Both the position numbers and the translations under genes were made by a program. The notes under the pieces are model-generated. The model was not told where the DNA came from, did no database searches, and was given only the letters and a program-made list of their open reading frames with translations. A stretch of DNA of 53,099 bases from Synechococcales cyanobacterium S06. GTDB lineage: Bacteria > Cyanobacteriota > Cyanobacteriia > Cyanobacteriales > JAABRE01. Below are positions 31,861 through 41,080 of this stretch, piece by piece. The stretch's first letter is position 1. The number at the start of each line of letters is the position of its first letter. Location: positions 1-53,099 of the forward strand of contig JAABRE010000032.1 of the NCBI GenBank assembly GCA_011391125.1, in the 5' to 3' direction.

Positions 31861-34758
31861 CTAAATTCTACTTTTAATAACGCAATTACGGCCTTGTTTT
31901 TTAGCTTGATATAGATAGTTATCAGCAATTTGAAGGACTTTTTCTAAGGTTTTTCCATCTTCGGGGTAACAAGCAACGCCAAAGGAAGCTGTAATTTGAC
32001 CTAATAATTGTTCATGATGTTTTAACTCTAATTGCTCAATTTGTTGTCTAATTTGTTCGGCGCGATTAAAGGTATGATTAAGGTCAACTTCGGGCATAAT
32101 AATTGTTAATTCTTCGCCACCATAACGACAAGCAATATCTCCTTTTCTAACATCATTTTTCAAGACTTTAGCGACTTCTTTAAGAACATAATCTCCAGCA
32201 TCATGGCCAAAAGTATCATTAAATCTTTTAAAGTGGTCAATATCAATCATTATAACACCAACTGTGTATTTTTTTCGTTGTGCTAAATATAATTCTCGCT
32301 CTAAAGATTCTTCTAAATAACGTCTATTAAACAAACCAGTAAGTGCATCTCTAATACTACTTTGATGGAGACTTTCTCGTAATTGTAAATTAGCAATATT
32401 TAAAGATATATTTTCAGCAACTGTGCGGGCAAATTGCTGTTTATGTTCATCGATGGCGTGATTATTTTTGCAGGCTAAATAAAGTAATCCAATGGATTTA
32501 CTTTGAGCCATCATGGGGAGACATAATGATATATTTGGCTGGTTATTCTCTTTAGTATGTGGGCAGAATAAACTGTGATAAGCTTGATTACTTAAATGGA
32601 TATAACCATGTCTTAAACCCCAGCATTCTGCGGGAGAAAATATCTTTTCGGTAAAGGAATTTTCGCCCCAAATAGTAACTGCTTCTACTAAGGTATTAGA
32701 ATTATTAATAATAAAAACTGCACCGGAACAATCGGGAAATAATGGTGCTAATAAATCCCCTAAAACGCCATAAGCTTCCCTGACGGTTACACAAGCTTGA
32801 ATAAACTCATTTAGTCTATTTAACAAGTCTCTTTCTCGGTTATGTGCTTGTAATTCTTTAACATATTGTTTAAGTTTTTCATTGGTTTTTTGTAAAGCTT
32901 TTTCGATTATTTTATGTTCAGTAATATCACTCAGTAATCCTAATGCTCCTGTATAATTTTTAGCACTATCAAATAGGGGATTGGTGGCAATTAATGTCCA
33001 AATTTCTCTACCATCTTTATGAATAAATTTAAACTCATGCTGTTCTTTAATTCCTTGACGACGACGCTCAATATTAGCTAAAGCCATTTTTTTACCTTGT
33101 TCATCAGTAAAATATAATAATTCTTTTCCTAACATTTCTTCTTCTTGATAACCGAGCATTTCTAACATTCTTTGGTTCACAAATGTGGTTTTATTATTAT
33201 TGTCAATAATCCAGACTCCTTCATGGGCAGTTTCAATCATATTGCGATATTTTTGCTCACTTTCTTGTAAGTCTAATTCCGATTGTTTACGCTGAGTAAT
33301 ATCTTCAATTATGGCCACAATAAATAAACCTTTATTGTTTGAATCTTTGATTAACGAAACGATTAAATTACCCCAAATACTGTTACCATTTTTACAGAAA
33401 AAACGTTTTTCGCTTTGATGGAATTCTATTTCACCATTAATAACAGCTTGAAATTCTTGATTATTTTGTTCATAAGAACAAATAGTTTGTTGAAAATCTA
33501 AGTTTAGTAGTTCTTCTTCTGCATAATCTAACATTATTTGCAATGAATTATTGGTTTTAATAATTTTTCCAGCTAAATTTAAGAGGGCTATTCCTAATAC
33601 TGATTTTTCAAAGATTGCTCTAAATTGTGCTTCTCTTTGGGATAATTCCTTTTGACTAAGAAGTTGTTGAGTTATATCTTCAAAAGCATATAAAACTCCT
33701 TTTATTTGTTCTTGATGATCGAAAATTGGCGCTGCATTTATGGATAAAAATATGCGACCTTTTTGATCTAGGTTTAAAGTACGAATCTGATCATAAATTG
33801 GTTGTTTAGTTTCTAAAATTTTCTTAGCCATTAAGTCATTTTCTTGAACCACATTACCATCATAATCCCTTAAATCCCAGCGAGGATCATTCGGGGAAAG
33901 TTGACTCATTTCCTCTTTAGATAAACCTAAGATTTGTTCCGCTTTTCCACTGGCTAAAATAATTTTACCTTGGGGATTAACTAAGACAATTCCTACTTGG
34001 TTTAATTCCATTATTTTCGCTAAAATATTAATCTCTTGTTGCAGAGCGTTTTCGATATTTGAGCGTTCAATTATTTCCTGTTGTAATTGTTTGTTAATAT
34101 TTCGATTATCTAACTCACTTTTTTCTAATTTTTTGAGCATGGGATAGGTTAATTTGATAAAAAAACTTGCTCCAAAACTATTAATAATTAGCCCAATAAT
34201 TGCTGTATAAATAGTAATTCTGATAAAAGGCGATCGCAATTCCACTAAGTCAATTTTGGCGACAATTCCCCACTTTAATTTTTCGATTGGTTGATAAGCT
34301 GCTAATACTTTAACTCCACGATAATCTAAGTCAATTGTCGTACCAGATTCACCTTTTAAAGCTGCGCGACTTGGCACTCCAAATTTACTTTTCCAATCTA
34401 TAAATACAGGTTGTTTAAATTTTTCATTGCAATTTGTTAATAAATAAATAATCAGATTATCTTCTTTTTTAGCTAAATTTATTTGTCCTGTTTTCGCAAA
34501 ATTTTTACAACTTTGATTAGCATTTTGTAAAATTTTTAAAGTATTTTCTTCTTGTTTTTTTAAACTCAAATTTTTAGTAGCTTCTTGATTAACAATTGCA
34601 TTGATTAATCTTATTTCACTATCTAAAATTTCCTGTAATCTTTCTTCTTGTTGTCTAAAAGAAATCTGATAAAGACTAAAAATTCCTATACTGGCCACTA
34701 CCAAAGAAACCGTGGTCATATTAATAATTAAAAGCCATAGTCTTTGTTTGTGCTGCAT
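31861..34758 (-). CDS. Membrane-bound PAS-GAF-GGDEF diguanylate cyclase
   Basis: The 965-residue sensor makes cyclic di-GMP. Order: membrane helix (about 10-28), an extracytoplasmic sensor with Cache-like YRGVKVLAAYQPIEKLKWGI, a second helix (about 180-205), a coiled coil, three PAS domains (about 245-365, 375-490, 500-620), a GAF domain (about 645-790) and a C-terminal GGDEF domain. The catalytic motif is RYGGEEL, with IMIDIDHFKRFNDTFGHDAG before it. RKGD, just upstream, is a product-inhibition I-site (RxxD). No EAL domain is present. Signals are unknown. Confidence 0.93.
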   Translation of the reverse strand: MQHKQRLWLLIINMTTVSLVVASIGIFSLYQISFRQQEERLQEILDSEIRLINAIVNQEATKNLSLKKQEENTLKILQNANQSCKNFAKTGQINLAKKEDNLIIYLLTNCNEKFKQPVFIDWKSKFGVPSRAALKGESGTTIDLDYRGVKVLAAYQPIEKLKWGIVAKIDLVELRSPFIRITIYTAIIGLIINSFGASFFIKLTYPMLKKLEKSELDNRNINKQLQQEIIERSNIENALQQEINILAKIMELNQVGIVLVNPQGKIILASGKAEQILGLSKEEMSQLSPNDPRWDLRDYDGNVVQENDLMAKKILETKQPIYDQIRTLNLDQKGRIFLSINAAPIFDHQEQIKGVLYAFEDITQQLLSQKELSQREAQFRAIFEKSVLGIALLNLAGKIIKTNNSLQIMLDYAEEELLNLDFQQTICSYEQNNQEFQAVINGEIEFHQSEKRFFCKNGNSIWGNLIVSLIKDSNNKGLFIVAIIEDITQRKQSELDLQESEQKYRNMIETAHEGVWIIDNNNKTTFVNQRMLEMLGYQEEEMLGKELLYFTDEQGKKMALANIERRRQGIKEQHEFKFIHKDGREIWTLIATNPLFDSAKNYTGALGLLSDITEHKIIEKALQKTNEKLKQYVKELQAHNRERDLLNRLNEFIQACVTVREAYGVLGDLLAPLFPDCSGAVFIINNSNTLVEAVTIWGENSFTEKIFSPAECWGLRHGYIHLSNQAYHSLFCPHTKENNQPNISLCLPMMAQSKSIGLLYLACKNNHAIDEHKQQFARTVAENISLNIANLQLRESLHQSSIRDALTGLFNRRYLEESLERELYLAQRKKYTVGVIMIDIDHFKRFNDTFGHDAGDYVLKEVAKVLKNDVRKGDIACRYGGEELTIIMPEVDLNHTFNRAEQIRQQIEQLELKHHEQLLGQITASFGVACYPEDGKTLEKVLQIADNYLYQAKKQGRNCVIKSRI

Positions 34759-34877
34759 AAGAAACTTAACCTAATTCAGATTCATCTTTATCATAGCGAT
34801 TACAATCTTAAAAAAGTGTGATTTTAACCAGAAGATAAGGTGATAATAGACAGATTGAGCTGTGCATCGACCTACTC

Positions 34878-36167
34878 TTAAATGGCAAATTGCTGTTTAA
34901 TAATGTCTTCAGGACCTACTAAAGAAAGATAGGGTTTAGTTAAGTAAGAAATGGCTACATTTTGTAACTGTTCGGCCTCAATTAAGTTAATTTGTTCGCA
35001 AAATAAAGTATCAAATTCTATTCCTAAACCTAATGTTTCATACCAACCATAAATTTGCGCAATTTCCGCATTTGTTTGCTTTCCTAAAGCATATTGACCT
35101 AATAATTTATTCTTCGCTGCTTTAATTTCTAGTCCATTTAGTCGCTGATTCGCCAATCTATCAACTTCATTGCGTAATCCCTCAATGGCGATCGCCGTAT
35201 TTTCGGGAGCAGTGCCCATATAGACGACAAATTGAGCTTCATCCAAACGAGTAGGATAAAACCCCGACACATCATAAGCTAAACCGCGTTTTTCCCGCAA
35301 TTCCACAAACAAACGACTAGAAAGCCCATTTCCCAAATAGGTATTCAACAACTTTAATGCAGAATAATCCGCCATCTTGGCTACGCCCGGTGCTAAATAC
35401 CCCAACATAACGATCGCCTGTTGGGTTTCCTGGATGGTAACTTTTTGACCGGGTTGTACTGAAATAGGGGGGAATTCTAAGGGAGGTAGAGAAGAAGGGG
35501 GAATTTGCCAATCACCGAAGGCATCTTGCACTAAATCTACAGCTTGCTTAAAAGTCAAACACCCCGACAGACTAATGACAAAATTATCAGGGCGAAAATA
35601 ATTCTGATGATAGCGATGCAAATCCTCAGAAGTCAATTGAGACACGGTTTCCTCTGTGCCCAAAATGGAAAGGGCGTAGGGGTGGTCTTGATACATCAAC
35701 TCTCGTAACTGATTAAAACCCACATTAAAAGGTTGTTCTTGTTGAGAGCGAATACCTTGAATAGTAAGGCGTTTTTCCAATTCCACTTCTATTTCTGGAA
35801 AAGTCGGAAAACGGAGAATTTCCGCCATCAAATGCAATATTTGCGAAAAATCTGCGGCAATGGTTTTCACACTAAAGCCGAAATAATCACTGGAAGCATC
35901 TGCTCCCAAACTTGCACCAATGGATTCAATTTTTTCGGCAATTTCGATGGAGGATAAATTTTTTGTCCCCTTAGTAATAACAGAGGATAATAAATGGGAA
36001 ATCCCTGCTTGATGGCGATTTTCCCAACGTGTGCCCGCATTTTTGAGGAACATTCGGCCAGCAACTAAATCGGCCGTGGGATTTTCGACAACAATTAAAG
36101 TAATCCCATTACTTAAAACTAAACGGTTAACAGCAGAATGATGGTTAGAATTGGTCAGAGTTGACAT
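34878..36167 (-). CDS. M16-family peptidase, zinc-site-lacking subunit
   Basis: The 429-residue protein has the M16 fold, but the zinc motif HxxEH is replaced by GISHLLSSVITKG, so it should not be catalytic by itself. In this family (mitochondrial processing peptidase alpha/beta type) an inactive subunit carrying the flexible glycine-rich loop pairs with an active one, here the gene at 36186-37460. The R/Y pair that helps substrate binding in inactive subunits can be sought in the C-terminal half. The two genes are 18 bp apart and co-directional. Confidence 0.88.
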   Translation of the reverse strand: MSTLTNSNHHSAVNRLVLSNGITLIVVENPTADLVAGRMFLKNAGTRWENRHQAGISHLLSSVITKGTKNLSSIEIAEKIESIGASLGADASSDYFGFSVKTIAADFSQILHLMAEILRFPTFPEIEVELEKRLTIQGIRSQQEQPFNVGFNQLRELMYQDHPYALSILGTEETVSQLTSEDLHRYHQNYFRPDNFVISLSGCLTFKQAVDLVQDAFGDWQIPPSSLPPLEFPPISVQPGQKVTIQETQQAIVMLGYLAPGVAKMADYSALKLLNTYLGNGLSSRLFVELREKRGLAYDVSGFYPTRLDEAQFVVYMGTAPENTAIAIEGLRNEVDRLANQRLNGLEIKAAKNKLLGQYALGKQTNAEIAQIYGWYETLGLGIEFDTLFCEQINLIEAEQLQNVAISYLTKPYLSLVGPEDIIKQQFAI

Positions 36168-36185
36168 TATTTTAAAATTAACAGT

Positions 36186-37460
36186 TTAACAAGGCCGAAT
36201 AATACTAATAGCATAACGTTCCGGTGCCAGATATTGGTTAGCAATCCGTTGCAAATCCCAAGCATCCAAACATTTAATCATTTCCGGATAAATTACCGCT
36301 AATTCGGCATTAGCAATGGTATGATAATAACCATATAAACCAGCTAATTGACCAGGGGTTTCCGTGGAAAAAATGTAATCATGACAGAGCATTTTTTTAT
36401 AACGAGCTAACTCTCCAGGAGTGACTGGATAATTTTGTAATTGGCGTATTTTTTCCTGAATTATCTCTTCCACAGACTCAAGAAATCCTGTTTCTAACCA
36501 TGCACTAATGGTAAATAAACTGGAATCTTTTTGTAAAGAAAAACTGCTACTAATATCCAAAACTAACTGTTTTTCTTCCCGTAATTCTCGCACCAAACGG
36601 GAATTTCTACCACTTGCTAGGATAACTGAAATTAAATCCAAGCCAAATGCATCCTGTAACTGGTCAACTCCTGGTCCCAACCAACCCATGGATAATCGAG
36701 CTTCCTCGATTCTAGGCACATAAAGCTCACTGCGACGCACATCAATTAAAGGTGGTTCGGCGTCGATAAAATGGGGAGGACATTCAGAAGGAGTGCTAAA
36801 ATTACGAAAGGACTTTTCTAGCAACGTGAAGGCTTTATCCTCCGCGATTCCCCCCACGATACACACAGTGATGTTTTGCGGTTGATAATGGGTGCGGTGG
36901 AAGCAGCGCATCTGATTTGGAGTATGCTGTAATAAAAGCCCCTCATCCCCTAAAATTGGGCGTTTATAGGGGTGATTTTGATACATGGTCTCCGTTAAGG
37001 CTTGAAATGCTATCCAATCGGGATCATCAAGGGAGTAGCGCAATTCTTCTAGTACCACGTCTCGCTCGCAGTAAAATTCATGCTCCGGAATTTCCGCTTG
37101 TAACAGGATTTCGCCTAAATAGGGCAATGTGTCTTTTAAATAATCAGCAGCCGTGGTCAGGAAAAAATGGGCGTAATCGTGACTTGTTGCGGCGTTGGTC
37201 GAACCGCCTAAATTTTCAATGGTGCGATCGAAAACCCCCGGACCAATGCGTTTTGAACCTTTAAAGATCATGTGTTCAAGGAAATGGGCCATTCCAGACC
37301 ATTCCTCGGGTTCGATGGTAGCACCAGCACGCACCCAAACATCGGCCACTACTACTGGTGTGGTCGGCAAATATTGATGAATCAGGGTTAAACCATTAGC
37401 CATGGTGTGGATTTTTGCCTGAAAGACTGATTTTTGGATGCGTTCTGATACTTTATACAA
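36186..37460 (-). CDS. M16-family zinc peptidase, catalytic subunit
   Basis: The 424-residue protein carries HFLEH (residues 59-63), with the third zinc ligand at the expected spacing in VVLEEL (about E139). It therefore is the active partner of the M16 gene that follows it by 18 bp. The products should form a heterodimer that degrades or processes peptides, possibly cleaved targeting or signal peptides. The open frame starts at TTG 37460; the first ATG (37403) would leave MANGLTLIHQY as the start, so the true N-terminus is uncertain by up to 19 residues. Confidence 0.9.
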   Translation of the reverse strand: MYKVSERIQKSVFQAKIHTMANGLTLIHQYLPTTPVVVADVWVRAGATIEPEEWSGMAHFLEHMIFKGSKRIGPGVFDRTIENLGGSTNAATSHDYAHFFLTTAADYLKDTLPYLGEILLQAEIPEHEFYCERDVVLEELRYSLDDPDWIAFQALTETMYQNHPYKRPILGDEGLLLQHTPNQMRCFHRTHYQPQNITVCIVGGIAEDKAFTLLEKSFRNFSTPSECPPHFIDAEPPLIDVRRSELYVPRIEEARLSMGWLGPGVDQLQDAFGLDLISVILASGRNSRLVRELREEKQLVLDISSSFSLQKDSSLFTISAWLETGFLESVEEIIQEKIRQLQNYPVTPGELARYKKMLCHDYIFSTETPGQLAGLYGYYHTIANAELAVIYPEMIKCLDAWDLQRIANQYLAPERYAISIIRPC

Positions 37461-37554
37461 CTTTAACCGCCCATAATTTCCCTAAAATTTACCTAAATTT
37501 TAGCTTATCCTTAAACTTTATTTTGAATCCTGTTATACAAATAGTAGACGGTTT

Positions 37555-37708
37555 GGTGGGTTACGCACGGAGCTACACATCCTACGATTAACTCATAAAT
37601 TATCGCTCCTAAATACAGGTTTGTTGTTGCGCTTTAGCGCGCTTTGCGCAACAACGAACCGTTTTTACCTAAATTCATCTAAAGTAGGTCGTTGCTAACC
37701 CACCCTAC
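37555..37708. repeat. Family C element with a nested hairpin and KGK leader remnant
   Basis: The outer ends are GGTGGGTTACGCACG and GTTGCTAACCCACCCTAC. Inside lie a 50-bp segment (37591-37640) identical to 38426-38475 and a family B hairpin (GTTGTTGCGCTTTAGCGC...GCGCAACAAC). The 50-bp segment includes the ribosome-binding site and ATGAGT start of the KGK gene at 38108-38431, here followed at once by TAA. Confidence 0.8.
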
Positions 37709-37715
37709 GATTTAA

Positions 37716-38003
37716 CTATTCATTAAATGTTAAAGATTTTCTAATATCATCTAAGGGAGATTCTGGTTCATCGGGGATAAATTGCATGGTTAATTTTACC
37801 TTTCCTTTTCTCCATCCTTTACCAGCAGCTAATACTTCTGCTTCTACTCCTTCTTCCCATTTAGTCTTCGGATTAATTTTAGAGGTTAAAAATTTAGAAA
37901 ATTCCTTTATTTTAAAGGTAGGATTTGGCATTCCCAGTAATGATTCTGTATCTTTCAGGGATACAACATCATCGACATCTAAGCCTTCTTTTTGACCTTC
38001 CAT
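37716..38003 (-). CDS. KGK-domain protein
   Basis: The 95-residue product belongs to the KGK family of cyanobacterial proteins, named for its Lys-Gly-Lys motif, here GKGWRKGKVKLTMQF. It ends IPDEPESPLDDIRKS, as does its paralogue. Residues 1-35 are acidic and polar (LDVDDVVSLKDTESLLGMPN). TAGGAGTAAATACA precedes the ATG. Function of the family is unknown. It lies downstream of a second KGK gene and the dynamin-like gene, all on the same strand. Confidence 0.85.
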   Translation of the reverse strand: MEGQKEGLDVDDVVSLKDTESLLGMPNPTFKIKEFSKFLTSKINPKTKWEEGVEAEVLAAGKGWRKGKVKLTMQFIPDEPESPLDDIRKSLTFNE

Positions 38004-38069
38004 TGTATTTACTCCTAAATTTTAAGGTTTATATTCACATAAAAATGTGATTTAGTCAAGTAATTTTAC

Positions 38070-38098
38070 AAATCCGATTTCGTTCAGAAATCGGATTT
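38070..38098. repeat. Family E hairpin (AAATCCGATTTC)
   Basis: AAATCCGATTTC and GAAATCGGATTT are perfect arms around GTTCA. The same arms occur at 47272-47304 inside a coding region, and a related, wider pair at about 29793-29858. It lies between the two KGK genes, at the 3' end of the upstream one. Confidence 0.85.
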
Positions 38099-38107
38099 CT
38101 GTTTAAC

Positions 38108-38431
38108 TTATTCTCGATACTCATCTAAGGGAGATTCGGGTTCATCTGGCATAAATTCCACTGTGACATTTACCCTAATTTTGCCTTTTTTCCAACCGAA
38201 ACTTCCTACTTTTAAAACTTCAGCATTTAAACCTTCAACCCACTTTTTTCTTAATAAATGATTTTGATTGTCACTTTCCCAATCTTTACCATACATATTC
38301 AAACATTTATTTAAAACAAATTGGGTTAATTTTCCTGATTTAAACGTGGAAATAGTGATAAATTCTTCTGAGAATTTTTCCTGTAATTCGATCGCATCTT
38401 CAGGTCCTAATTTTTCCCATTGATTACTCAT
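38108..38431 (-). CDS. KGK-domain protein
   Basis: The 107-residue product has the KGK motif in SFGWKKGKIRVNVTVEFMPD and the same DEPESPLDEYRE end as its neighbour, but a different N-terminal half (EDAIELQEKFSEEFITISTF). The start ATG has TAGGAGCGATAATTT upstream. That leader is part of a 50-bp direct repeat with 37591-37640. It follows the dynamin gene by 68 bp, in which a family B hairpin lies, and may be co-transcribed with it. Confidence 0.85.
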   Translation of the reverse strand: MSNQWEKLGPEDAIELQEKFSEEFITISTFKSGKLTQFVLNKCLNMYGKDWESDNQNHLLRKKWVEGLNAEVLKVGSFGWKKGKIRVNVTVEFMPDEPESPLDEYRE

Positions 38432-38490
38432 AAATTATCGCTCCTAAATACAGGTTTGTTGTTGCGCTTTAGCGCTAAAGCGCAACAACG
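38426..38490. repeat. Direct-repeat leader plus family B hairpin upstream of KGK gene
   Basis: Positions 38426-38475 are identical to 37591-37640. The hairpin GTTGTTGCGCTTTAGCGC and TAAAGCGCAACAACGAACC directly follows, making a near-perfect foldback in the gap between the dynamin gene and the KGK gene. A hairpin here could affect read-through or mRNA stability. Confidence 0.8.
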
Positions 38491-38499
38491 AACCTTTTA

Positions 38500-40902
38500 T
38501 TATTCCTCAGTTTTCACCACATTAAGATGACCAATTAAAGGTAATTTGCGCTCATAAATTCCCATGGCTTCCAAACAGTTATTAATCCCAGAAACTGCTT
38601 CGTTATATTGGTTAATTTGCTGCTTAATTTCTGTTAATAAAGCCTCATTTTTGGCAATTTTTTCTGAGGCTTCTTTTTGCAGAACTTTCTCTAAATTTTC
38701 CCTTGCTAAACCGTATTGCTGCAAAATTTCATCCGCTAAAATTTCCGCCATGGGTAATAACTGACTTTTCAAAGTCTTATTAATGGCAAGGCCAAAAGTT
38801 TCGCTAATTGTTTTCTTCACTTTTGGCTCAATATCTAACTTTAATAATTGACGAATTGCTGGCTCACATTGCACAATACTTTCAACGCCATAACCTTGGC
38901 CAACTTCCTGTACAATTTGACGGAATTGATAGAGAGAAAATGTACCATCATCATAAAAACGTGGGCTTTCTCTTACATATTTATCGCACTCAGTTTTTGC
39001 CTGACTTGATAAAGCAATGATGACAATTTTTTCTAATTCATTTAACTGATCTTCCATGCCAGCATCACTACCCAATAAACGGTACAATTCGCGATAGTAT
39101 TCCTCCTTTTTGATCTGCTCTTTTAAACGTAGGAAAAAGTTTTTAGCGACTATTTCGGAAAACTCGACCAAAACATCTTCCAACTCGTCGGCTAAATAAT
39201 ACAAAGCCTCGACTAAAACAGCCATTAAAGGTGCAGTTGCGTGACGGGGATGACTTAAAGTAGCGCGACTATAAGCATTTTTGACGGAAAATGTATTTAA
39301 TAATTCATCCATTCGACTAACCATTCTAGCCTTGAGCTTGGCAAAATCTTCCTCAAAATTAGCATCGTTATTATTAATCGCTGTATTGACCAGATTAGCA
39401 ATATGTTTCGAGAATTTCTTGCCAATGTCCTGTAACTGCTGATTTAAACGGGTTAATTCAAGGGATTTCATACCTTCAATTTCCCGGGGTTGACTGTCTA
39501 AATTGCGATATTTTTCCTCATAAAAGCGGGTTAAATTAATGCAAAGTGGTTGTAAATCATCGGCTAAAGTAGCAAATAATTGGGGGCGTTTTTCTTCGGT
39601 TAAATAACGAGTAATTCCCGTTCTAAACTCCTCAATTCCACTATCTTTAATCAATTGATCAATTAAAGGTTTACCCCACTCTGCTAAAATATTCACATAA
39701 TTCTCATTCGGAGTCAGATAACCATGAACAGAAACTTTAAAATTTTTACCCAACAATTTACCAGAATTAGCGCAATAATTATTAAATTCGCTGACAAATT
39801 GGGGTGTTTCTTCTTGGCCTCCCACGGACTTAACACTTTCGGCAAAAATTGAGTCTAAACCAAATCGATCTTGACTACTTGTCTGCTTGATTTGACTGCC
39901 ATAAAACCCTAATAAACCACTGGTTTTGTATATCCTAGAACTATCCCTAAATTGAGTATTAATTAGGTCATCTAATCGCTGTCTTAATTGTCCAGCATAC
40001 CAGGTTTGATCGATGCGATTAAACACATGAAAAACCCGATCGCGAATACTCAAATTAGAGCGCATTGTCTCAATTAATTCGGTTTCTTCTGTGATTAAAT
40101 CCCCCGCAGAAGCAGGTTTTAAAACCATGACAACAGCAGATGTATCAGGGTTTTCCAGCTTGCGATAAATCAATTCTGCATCCTTTTTAACGGGTGCATC
40201 AATCCCCGGAGTATCGACTAAAATGTTACCATCTTCTAATAAGGGATGTTCACAATAATATTCGATCCTTTTTAACACCGCACTATTACTTCCTCTCCTT
40301 GCATAAGTAGCAGCTTCACTGAGGTTAGAAAAGTTAAATTGTGCCATAGAAAAGGTGTTATTTCTATTCTGATCGATTCTGTCTTTATTATGAAGATAAC
40401 CCTCTAATAATAACTGCAAAGCGTGTGCTTGTTTAGCCCGTTCCGACTTTTGATTTCCGCCCTCTTTTTCGATAATTTCTGAGGTGATTTTTTGCAGTAA
40501 ATTAATTACTTCTGGTTCATTAATATTCGGACTATTTGTTAAGCCTAATTTGCCACAAATAGCCGTAGCTTGTTGTCCAATTTCTATGCCACTAAGAAAG
40601 GTTAAAACTACTTTTTCCTCGTCTTTTTTCGCATAATGAATGTAACATTCTGTACCAGTGGCGTGACCTTCTGCACTATACAACAACTCCCTTTCTAAGA
40701 GTGCATTAATTAACATTGATTTTCCCGCACTAAAAGCTCCAGCGAAAACAATTTCAAAAGTAGGAGAAACTGCTTTTTTCAGTGAAGTTTCGATCGCACT
40801 AATATTTTGTTGACCCCGCAAACTCTGTTCTTGCTGCGATAACTCTAATAGGGTTTGGACGTTTTCTTGAAGATTTACACAGCTTGGATTGACTTCCGTC
40901 AT
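38500..40902 (-). CDS. Bacterial dynamin-like GTPase, SynDLP-type
   Basis: The 800-residue protein is a large GTPase expected to remodel or fuse membranes, plausibly the thylakoid. The P-loop is GAFSAGKS (55-62), the T-containing switch region follows near 81-84, DTPG is at 230-233 and the base-recognition NRID at 295-298. The rest is long helices (bundle/stalk). Cys 8 and Cys 776 near the two ends match, as I recall, the positions of the intramolecular disulfide in Synechocystis SynDLP (C8-C777). Two KGK genes follow on the same strand. No transmembrane paddle is obvious. Confidence 0.85.
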   Translation of the reverse strand: MTEVNPSCVNLQENVQTLLELSQQEQSLRGQQNISAIETSLKKAVSPTFEIVFAGAFSAGKSMLINALLERELLYSAEGHATGTECYIHYAKKDEEKVVLTFLSGIEIGQQATAICGKLGLTNSPNINEPEVINLLQKITSEIIEKEGGNQKSERAKQAHALQLLLEGYLHNKDRIDQNRNNTFSMAQFNFSNLSEAATYARRGSNSAVLKRIEYYCEHPLLEDGNILVDTPGIDAPVKKDAELIYRKLENPDTSAVVMVLKPASAGDLITEETELIETMRSNLSIRDRVFHVFNRIDQTWYAGQLRQRLDDLINTQFRDSSRIYKTSGLLGFYGSQIKQTSSQDRFGLDSIFAESVKSVGGQEETPQFVSEFNNYCANSGKLLGKNFKVSVHGYLTPNENYVNILAEWGKPLIDQLIKDSGIEEFRTGITRYLTEEKRPQLFATLADDLQPLCINLTRFYEEKYRNLDSQPREIEGMKSLELTRLNQQLQDIGKKFSKHIANLVNTAINNNDANFEEDFAKLKARMVSRMDELLNTFSVKNAYSRATLSHPRHATAPLMAVLVEALYYLADELEDVLVEFSEIVAKNFFLRLKEQIKKEEYYRELYRLLGSDAGMEDQLNELEKIVIIALSSQAKTECDKYVRESPRFYDDGTFSLYQFRQIVQEVGQGYGVESIVQCEPAIRQLLKLDIEPKVKKTISETFGLAINKTLKSQLLPMAEILADEILQQYGLARENLEKVLQKEASEKIAKNEALLTEIKQQINQYNEAVSGINNCLEAMGIYERKLPLIGHLNVVKTEE

Positions 40903-40992
40903 ATTGCCTCAATTTTGTTGTAAGATATATTTTTGATTGTGACATCACGGGAGCGCTTTAGATCAAAGTTTAATAAAAATTAACATCAAATG

Positions 40993-41058
40993 GTAAGGTG
41001 GGCAGTTAATTTGTATTTAAGTGGTAAGTAAAAAACTTAAAATAACTGCCCATCCTAC
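40993..41058. repeat. Inverted-repeat element related to family C
   Basis: GTAAGGTGGGCAGTTA and TAACTGCCCATCCTAC pair at 14 of 16 positions around a 34-bp centre. The sequence lies across the apparent 5' extension of the YqhA reading frame, which is why I use the later ATG at 41081. Confidence 0.75.
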
Positions 41059-41080
41059 ATTTTTCAACAAATACAAAACC

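Noticed and set aside
41021-41080. Longer form of the YqhA protein starting at 41021
   Set aside because: The extra 20 codons lie in an inverted-repeat element; the ATG at 41081 gives the family's N-terminus.
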